From the NCBI GenBank assembly GCA_937928085.1, contig CALFVU010000008.1, positions 1-64,000 on the forward strand: DNA of 64,000 nucleotides. Reading direction: 5' to 3'. The position numbers and the translations under genes were made by a program. The notes under the pieces were generated by a model. That model saw nothing but the letters and a program-made list of their open reading frames with translations. It did not search any database and had not been told where the DNA came from. Of the stretch, positions 58,353 through 64,000 are shown piece by piece; the stretch's first letter is position 1; each line of letters starts with the position of its first letter. This stretch comes from an uncultured bacterium. Lineage in GTDB: Bacteria > Spirochaetota > Leptospiria > Leptospirales > Leptonemataceae.

Positions 58353-59288
58353 TTACTGTTTATTTTTTAATACTAACTGTAAAAGTTCTGATTCTTGGGG
58401 AGTAATATATTTTTTATTAAGTAAATCTATAATGATCAATTCTTGAATTTCTTGCGTCTCTGGAAGTAATACTTCATAGATTTCGTTTAAAATTTTTTCT
58501 CGTTTTATTTTGACTGGTAAAGGTGTTTTGTTTAGGTTAGAAATAATTGTATCGAGTCCTTCCCCTAATCTTTTTACAATCTCTAAATATTCTAGTTTTT
58601 TTACGATTTTCTCTGGGAGATAGTCAAAAACTTTTTGTATATCGTTTTTAAGATACATATAAAATTTTAATTCAAATAAATCGGAAGGAATAAGTTGTAA
58701 TAATTCAGGATTGTTTTTAATGGTGAATTCTAATAAAATCTGTTTTACAGTGTCAGAAGTGTAGATCATCAAAATAGGAATTACTATTGGTTTTTTTTTC
58801 ATTATAAGTTCGAGTAATTCATAAAATTGATCTTTTTGGAAATTGTACAAATAGTTAAATTTGATCAAAAACTCCCTTCGTTTTTTTCTCTTCCATAGCG
58901 TTTCAATGGAGTTTTTGATTTCTTCTGTGATTATTTTTTTTGATGTATTTGGATTTTGAATATAATCTAATTCGTCTAATAAAAAGCTAATTGTTGTTAG
59001 TTCTTCGAAACTTTCTCCTTCAGATCTGAATTCTCCAAGAAGTAAAAGCCTTATTTCTTCTTCTATTAAATAAAATATTGAATTTTTAGTAAGTTTATTG
59101 ATTAATTGGCTCGAAGTATGATGATCTAAAATATTAAGAAGATAGATAAGGACACTACTATATTTTTCAGAGAACTTTTCTAAAATAGAATCTGGAAGTT
59201 CTAAAAACATTCGAGATGTTTGTTTTAATTTTAAAAAATTTAAATCCTCAAATATTTTATCTATATCGATTTTATTATTTTGAATCAT
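58353..59288 (-). CDS. Helical-repeat protein of unknown function
   Basis: 311 residues, almost all helical and rich in Leu, Glu and Lys, with no signal peptide or membrane segment. Regularly spaced segments such as FLELPDSILEKFSEKYS, LLQLIPSDLFELKFYMYL and VFDYLPEKIVKKLEYLEIV suggest a superhelical repeat, loosely reminiscent of FliG or MgtE N-terminal repeats. That likeness is too weak to name it. It is divergent from dnaE, 178 bases away. Confidence 0.6.
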   Translation of the reverse strand: MIQNNKIDIDKIFEDLNFLKLKQTSRMFLELPDSILEKFSEKYSSVLIYLLNILDHHTSSQLINKLTKNSIFYLIEEEIRLLLLGEFRSEGESFEELTTISFLLDELDYIQNPNTSKKIITEEIKNSIETLWKRKKRREFLIKFNYLYNFQKDQFYELLELIMKKKPIVIPILMIYTSDTVKQILLEFTIKNNPELLQLIPSDLFELKFYMYLKNDIQKVFDYLPEKIVKKLEYLEIVKRLGEGLDTIISNLNKTPLPVKIKREKILNEIYEVLLPETQEIQELIIIDLLNKKYITPQESELLQLVLKNKQ

Positions 59289-59466
59289 ATACGTTTATAT
59301 ATTTATTTTATATTCCCCCTCTATTACTGAAAAATGACAACATTTTTTTTAATCATATTTGTCAAAAAAAAAATGCTATAAATTTTTATTATAGTAGTTA
59401 GGATTTTTATACTTTACAAATGAAAAGTACTTGATTTTTGTATAGTGTTAGAATTCCTTTAAAATA

Positions 59467-62400
59467 ATGAACCATCAAAAAAATTTTACCCATCTACATT
59501 TGCATACTACGTTTAGTTTGCTTGATGGAGCTATAAAAATTTCCGATTTGATGAATTATTGTAGAACTTACGGAATGGATGCAGTTGCCATTACAGATCA
59601 CGGCAATATGTTTGGGGTTATACAATTTTATCAAGAAGCAGTCAAAAATAACATAAAACCCATTATAGGAAATGAATTTTATATTGCACCCGGAAGTCGT
59701 AAAGAAAAAAAAATTATGGAAAACCTAGCAGATGGTAATAATTATCATTTAATACTCTTAGCAAAAAATCTTACCGGATACAAAAATTTAATTAAATTAA
59801 CATCGAAATCATATATAGAAGGTTTTTATAGAAAACCGAGAATCGATTATGAACTTTTAGAAGATCATAGCGAAGGTTTAATTTGTTTAACTGCTTGTTT
59901 GGGTGGAGAGATACAAAGAAAAATTTTATCTGGAAATTTTCACGAAGCTGAAAAATTAGCAAAACGATTAAAAAATATCTTTGGAGATGATTTTTATTTG
60001 GAAATTCAAAATCATAACTTAAAAGAAGAAGAAATAGTTGCCAAAGGAAATATACAAATCTCTAAAAAATGGGATATTCCATTAGTTTTAACAAATGATA
60101 GTCATTTTTTAACAAGAGAGGATCATCAAATTCAAGATATTTTATTACGCATTAATCAAAAAAAAACTATAGATGAACCTTTGGATTTTGGATTTAATCA
60201 AGAATTTTATGTAAAAACACCAGAAGAAATGTTCGTTTTATTTCCGGAGATTCCTGAAGCATTTTATAATACTCAAAAAATTAAGGAATCTATTGAACTT
60301 AGTTTTGAATTTGGTAATCCTTTACTTCCCCAGTTTAAAGTTCCACAAGGTTATACTATTAATTCGTATTTAAGAAAATTAGCAGAAGAAGGATTAAAAA
60401 AAAGATATAAAAACTTAACTTTAGAAATCAAAGAAAGATTTGAATTTGAATATAAAGTGATAACCGAAATGGATTTTGGAGGTTATTTTTTAATTGTTCA
60501 AGATTTTATTAATTGGGCAAAGAATCATGGCATACCTGTAGGACCAGGTAGAGGTTCTGCAGCTGGATCACTTTTAGCTTATTGCCTTGGAATTACAGAA
60601 ATTGATCCTATACGATATAATTTACTTTTCGAAAGGTTCCTGAATCCCGAAAGAAAAGAATTGCCCGACATTGATGTGGATTTTTGCGTAGAAAGAAGAG
60701 AAGAGGTAATCAACTATGTTAAAGAAAAATATGGGAAAGAAAATGTAGCCCAGATTATCACATATGGTAATATGGCGGCGAGAGCTTGCTTAAAAGATGT
60801 GGCAAGAGTTCTTAAAATGCCCTTTTCTGAATCAAATCGGCTTACGCAAGCAATGCCCGATGTTTTAAAAATAGACTTGCAACAAGCATACGAAGAGTCC
60901 TCTGAATTTAGAAAATTAGTGGAGAAGAGCGAATTACATAAAAAAGTTTTTGAAATAGCAAAAAAACTTGAAGGAAATTCAAGACAAACAGGTGTGCATG
61001 CAGCGGGTGTAGTAATTGCTCCCGAACCTTTAGAAAACTTATTACCTCTGGCAACAGTTGCAAATCCTAGAGATAAAAAAGAAAGAATTTTGGTTACCCA
61101 GTTTGATATGAATACCTTATCTACTTTAGGATTAGTAAAAATGGATTTTTTGGGTTTAAGAAACTTAACTGTAATTCAAAATACTTTGAAACTAATTCAA
61201 CATAGAAAAGGAATTAAAATTGATATAAATCAAATCCCTTTAGATGATAAAAAAACTTATGATTTACTAAAAACTGGAAAAGTAAAAGGAATTTTTCAAT
61301 TAGAATCTTCTCCCGGAATGAAGGATTTTGTGATTCGCATGCAACCTGAAAAGTTCGAGGATTTAATTGCTTTGATTGCTATGTATAGACCTGGGCCTTT
61401 ACAAACTGGAATGGCGGATTCTTATATAAATAGAAAAAAAGGCATAGAAAAAATTATATATCCCCATCCCGATTTAAAAGAAATCTTACAAGAGACTTAT
61501 GGAGTAATTTTATATCAAGAACAGGTAATGCAAATTGCTCAAAAAATTGGTGGCTTTACTAAAGGACAGTCCGATACCTTAAGAAAAGCAATGGGAAAGA
61601 AGATAGAATCTAAAATGCAAGAAATGAAACTTTTATTTTTAGAAGGTGCAAAACAAAAAGGATATGATTTAAAATTTGCAGAAGATCTATATGATCAAAT
61701 GTCAGAATTTGCGAAATATGGTTTTAATAAATCACACTCTGCTGCTTATGCAATGATTGTATATCAAACTGCATATTTAAAAGCAAATTATCCGATGGAG
61801 TTCATTACCGAAGTGCTTAATAGCGAGATTTCTAAAACAGAAAAACTAATTCCTTATATCTATGAATGTAAAGAATTAAACATAAAAATACAAAAACCTG
61901 ATATCAATCAATCAGAAAAATTCTTTAGTATAGAAAACGAATCCACTATTCGATATGGATTAGGAGCAATTAAAAATGTTGGAGATGCCATAATAGACAA
62001 TATTTTATTAAATCGTAAAAGATTAGGAAAATTTGAAAATTTTATAAATTTTTTAGAAAATATAGATTTAAATTTATGTAATAAAAGAACGTTAGAATCT
62101 CTTATTCTTGCTGGTTGTTTTGATAGTTTCTCTTATCCTAGAAAAGGTTTAGTAGAAGCTTTAGATGATTTTATTGATTATGTAAGAAGAAAGCAACAAC
62201 TAAACAATTTTCAACAAAATGAACTTTTTTTAGATATTCAGGCTTATTCGTCAGAGCCTAAAATTTTCCAAGTCGAGTATGAAGAAAGTGAATTTTTGAG
62301 AAATGAAAAGGAAATACTGGGTATATATTTTAGTGGTCACCCTTTGGATAAATATAAGAATATCATAGAAGCTATTCAAATTCAACCAATAGAAAAATTA

Positions 62401-62958
62401 CTACAATTCTCTTCTAGTCAAAAAATACAAATTTGTGGAATCATTCAGGATTTAGAAGTTAAAAATAATAAAAACAAAAAAGAATTTGCTAAATTTTATT
62501 TACAAGATTGGACTGGAATTGTGAATTGTTTGGCTTTTTCTAATGTATTAGAACAATACCGAGATTTATTAGTGGAAGATAATATAGTGCTTATAGAAGG
62601 CAACTTAGATGTAGACGAAGAAACAGAGCAAACTACTGTAATTGCAGAAAAAATTTTTGAACTAAATAAAACTGTATTAGAAAAAAAATTAGATAAAACT
62701 TTACACATAACGATAAGTAAAGAGCATTTTCAGATAGAACAAATTCATAATTTAGAAAACTTGATTAAAAAAAATAAAGGTAATATTCAGATTTTTTTTC
62801 ATATTGTATCCAAGAAAAATAAAGAGAAGGTAACTGTAATCAAAGCTCATGATTCTTTTTCTATTAGTTGGAACGAAGCTTTAATAGAAGAAATCAAAAA
62901 ACTTCCCGGGGTAGAAGGAACTTATCTATCAATAGGAAAAGAGATTAATAAGGTTTAG
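59467..62958 (+). CDS. dnaE: DNA polymerase III alpha subunit
   Basis: 1163 residues, the chromosomal replicase. The N-terminal PHP domain has HLHLHTTFSLLDGA, ITDHGNMFG, GNEFYI and TNDSHFL, a fuller metal-site set than in Escherichia coli. The polymerase Asp pair is D401 and D403 in LPDIDVDF, and a third Asp is near 560 in KMDFLGLR. GVHAAGVVIAP and KSHSAAYAMI follow. The C-terminal part holds the helix-hairpin-helix and OB-fold (QICGIIQDLEVKNN) and a short tail. The start is ATG. Confidence 0.97.
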   Translation: MNHQKNFTHLHLHTTFSLLDGAIKISDLMNYCRTYGMDAVAITDHGNMFGVIQFYQEAVKNNIKPIIGNEFYIAPGSRKEKKIMENLADGNNYHLILLAKNLTGYKNLIKLTSKSYIEGFYRKPRIDYELLEDHSEGLICLTACLGGEIQRKILSGNFHEAEKLAKRLKNIFGDDFYLEIQNHNLKEEEIVAKGNIQISKKWDIPLVLTNDSHFLTREDHQIQDILLRINQKKTIDEPLDFGFNQEFYVKTPEEMFVLFPEIPEAFYNTQKIKESIELSFEFGNPLLPQFKVPQGYTINSYLRKLAEEGLKKRYKNLTLEIKERFEFEYKVITEMDFGGYFLIVQDFINWAKNHGIPVGPGRGSAAGSLLAYCLGITEIDPIRYNLLFERFLNPERKELPDIDVDFCVERREEVINYVKEKYGKENVAQIITYGNMAARACLKDVARVLKMPFSESNRLTQAMPDVLKIDLQQAYEESSEFRKLVEKSELHKKVFEIAKKLEGNSRQTGVHAAGVVIAPEPLENLLPLATVANPRDKKERILVTQFDMNTLSTLGLVKMDFLGLRNLTVIQNTLKLIQHRKGIKIDINQIPLDDKKTYDLLKTGKVKGIFQLESSPGMKDFVIRMQPEKFEDLIALIAMYRPGPLQTGMADSYINRKKGIEKIIYPHPDLKEILQETYGVILYQEQVMQIAQKIGGFTKGQSDTLRKAMGKKIESKMQEMKLLFLEGAKQKGYDLKFAEDLYDQMSEFAKYGFNKSHSAAYAMIVYQTAYLKANYPMEFITEVLNSEISKTEKLIPYIYECKELNIKIQKPDINQSEKFFSIENESTIRYGLGAIKNVGDAIIDNILLNRKRLGKFENFINFLENIDLNLCNKRTLESLILAGCFDSFSYPRKGLVEALDDFIDYVRRKQQLNNFQQNELFLDIQAYSSEPKIFQVEYEESEFLRNEKEILGIYFSGHPLDKYKNIIEAIQIQPIEKLLQFSSSQKIQICGIIQDLEVKNNKNKKEFAKFYLQDWTGIVNCLAFSNVLEQYRDLLVEDNIVLIEGNLDVDEETEQTTVIAEKIFELNKTVLEKKLDKTLHITISKEHFQIEQIHNLENLIKKNKGNIQIFFHIVSKKNKEKVTVIKAHDSFSISWNEALIEEIKKLPGVEGTYLSIGKEINKV

Positions 62959-63337
62959 GCCAATTTGGAGGTAAAGAATCATCGATAGGTTTTACATCTG
63001 GCTCTTTAGCTTTTAGTTTAATAAAAATTTCTTCAAATACTTTACCATCCCAATAATTTTCGTAAAACAGTTTAATTAAAGTATTTTTATTTTCTTTGTT
63101 GATAAATTGAAGATCTACTAATCTTCTACCCGGAAGGATATACATTCGAAATCCCAATTTTCCATCTGTAGCTTCGTTATAATTTTTTATGATCTGAAAT
63201 TTAACTTTACTTTCACCTAACACATCAACAAATTTAGGAATAAATTCTTGTATAGGACCATCATATTGAAAAATTCTTGTTTCTGCAAAGGCTAAAGAAG
63301 AACTTAAAAGTAGTAGTAGGATGAATTGTTTTTTCAT
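62945..63337 (-). CDS. Small exported protein of unknown function
   Basis: 130 residues with a clear signal peptide (MKKQFILLLLLSSSLAFAET, cleavage after AFA). The mature part of about 110 residues is mixed beta, with a Pro-rich end (DSLPPNWPKPY). No family is recognised. It converges with dnaE and overlaps its end by 14 bases. It lies 31 bases downstream of the lnt stop on the same strand and may share its transcript. Confidence 0.7.
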   Translation of the reverse strand: MKKQFILLLLLSSSLAFAETRIFQYDGPIQEFIPKFVDVLGESKVKFQIIKNYNEATDGKLGFRMYILPGRRLVDLQFINKENKNTLIKLFYENYWDGKVFEEIFIKLKAKEPDVKPIDDSLPPNWPKPY

Positions 63338-63368
63338 AGTTTTAATTTCGGCGTTTAGTAAAAAAACT

Positions 63369-64000
63369 TTATGATTTCTTTTGCTTTTTAAAAAGAATAA
63401 GAATTATATAAAACATTATAAAAACAATCAGCCAATAATTTCCTATTTTTGAATATATTGTTTTAGTTTCTGAGTGGATTGGTAAATCATAAATTTGAAA
63501 ATCCTCAACTTCTTGTTTTGTAAGAGTTTCTCCATATATCGGTTTTATAAAATCTCCAGTTAAATCAATTGCTGCACTTACTCCGCTGTTGGTAGAACGT
63601 ATCATAGCTCTTCGTAATTCAATAGAACGTACTTTTGCTAAACTTAAATGTTGATAACTTTCTATAGTTTTTCCATACCATTGATCCTGTGTGATATTTA
63701 CAATAAAATCAATTTGATGATTTGAATGATTAAAAAAATCTCTTACATATTCGGGCTGTATCACTTCGTAACAAATTAAAGGCATAAAGTAACCATTAAT
63801 TATGAATTCTCTTTCTTTAAAAAATTCTTGTATTTCTTTTTCTTTCGAAATAACATCTAAAGGGGAAAAATGAAATATTTTTCCAGGGCCTGAATTTTTT
63901 ATTGAATAAGGTATAGATATAAATTCTTTTCCTTCCTCGAATCTACTATAACGAACGGATTCAGGTATTAAGGAAATAAGACCTGTGCTGTCAAAAAAAT
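63369..64000 (-). CDS. lnt: Apolipoprotein N-acyltransferase (3' part, runs off the right edge)
   Basis: Translation continues in frame from the ATG at 63785 to the window edge (YSRFEEGKEFISIPYS, GPGKIFHFSPLDV), so the gene is partial at its 5' end. The nitrilase-type catalytic Cys is in PLICYEVIQPEYV. QDQWYGKTIESYQHLSLAKV and RSIELRRAMIRSTNSGVSA match the conserved C-terminal half. A final membrane helix (YWLIVFIMFYIILILF) precedes a Lys-rich end. It adds the third acyl chain to lipoproteins, consistent with the several lipoproteins in this window. Confidence 0.93.
   Translation of the reverse strand, partial: FFDSTGLISLIPESVRYSRFEEGKEFISIPYSIKNSGPGKIFHFSPLDVISKEKEIQEFFKEREFIINGYFMPLICYEVIQPEYVRDFFNHSNHQIDFIVNITQDQWYGKTIESYQHLSLAKVRSIELRRAMIRSTNSGVSAAIDLTGDFIKPIYGETLTKQEVEDFQIYDLPIHSETKTIYSKIGNYWLIVFIMFYIILILFKKQKKS

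Noticed and set aside
58353-59288. FliG or MgtE N-terminal domain identity for the helical protein
   Set aside because: Only a loose similarity in helical rhythm; no conserved motif of either family is seen.

Overview
The window is a very AT-rich (roughly 25-30% G+C by eye), gene-dense piece of a bacterial chromosome. It shows no insertion sequence, prophage, CRISPR array, rRNA or tRNA. The best fit is a spirochaete of the leptospiral kind. Supporting signs are lipoproteins with loose spirochaete-type lipoboxes, several envelope and sensory genes (bactofilin, LemA, chemoreceptors, cyclase-fold proteins, a cytosolic hybrid kinase), a complete respiratory complex I, and a PurA with a GDEGKAK loop that I recall from leptospiral PurA. 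The taxonomic call is inference and should be tested with marker genes.

Layout. 3-2072 is the 3' part of a chemoreceptor fused to a hemerythrin domain. 2206-15993 is an uninterrupted nuoA-N operon (14 subunits of NADH:quinone oxidoreductase), followed directly by an acyltransferase, purM and rlmN. 19049-23072 (minus strand) holds a cupin protein, two adjacent nucleotide-cyclase-fold proteins, an RluA-type pseudouridine synthase and an unknown exported protein. 23144-31132 holds an M23 peptidase, a large hybrid histidine kinase, a CoA-binding protein, a DMT exporter, a sodium:solute symporter, a YfiH-type protein and a probable SspB-like ClpXP adaptor. 31127-36870 (minus) holds an SGNH/MBOAT O-acyltransferase pair, a second chemoreceptor and ilvC. 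37082-43827 holds envelope genes (a frameshifted delta-60 repeat lipoprotein, LemA, an SGNH lipoprotein, a probable outer-membrane protein, bactofilin) and then lon, whose ribosome-binding site lies inside a long hairpin. 43830-48718 holds an unknown gene, gmhA, the amtB-glnK nitrogen operon with a plausible sigma-54 promoter and NtrC-like site, and an acyl-CoA carboxylase carboxyltransferase. 48801-53141 is an operon joining an acyltransferase, an L-2-hydroxyglutarate dehydrogenase, a YqeY protein and a D-2-hydroxyglutarate dehydrogenase-like protein. 53136-55285 (minus) holds CHAD, CopD-like and YwiC-like proteins. After a 547-base stretch without genes come hisZ, purA, two unknown genes, dnaE, a small exported protein and the C-terminal part of lnt, which runs off the right edge.

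How it fits together. The cell appears to respire through complex I, sense its surroundings (oxygen among other signals) through chemoreceptors, assimilate ammonium under PII/AmtB control, make a gmhA-dependent heptose-containing glycan, acylate envelope glycans and lipoproteins, and dispose of both enantiomers of 2-hydroxyglutarate. I did not find a clear defence island or mobile system. The most interesting signals are regulatory (lon leader, amtB promoter), the paired 2-hydroxyglutarate enzymes, the Cys-bracketed Asp-rich loops in the delta-60 lipoprotein, an enlarged NuoH, and a degenerate receiver/cyclase protein beside its less degenerate relative.
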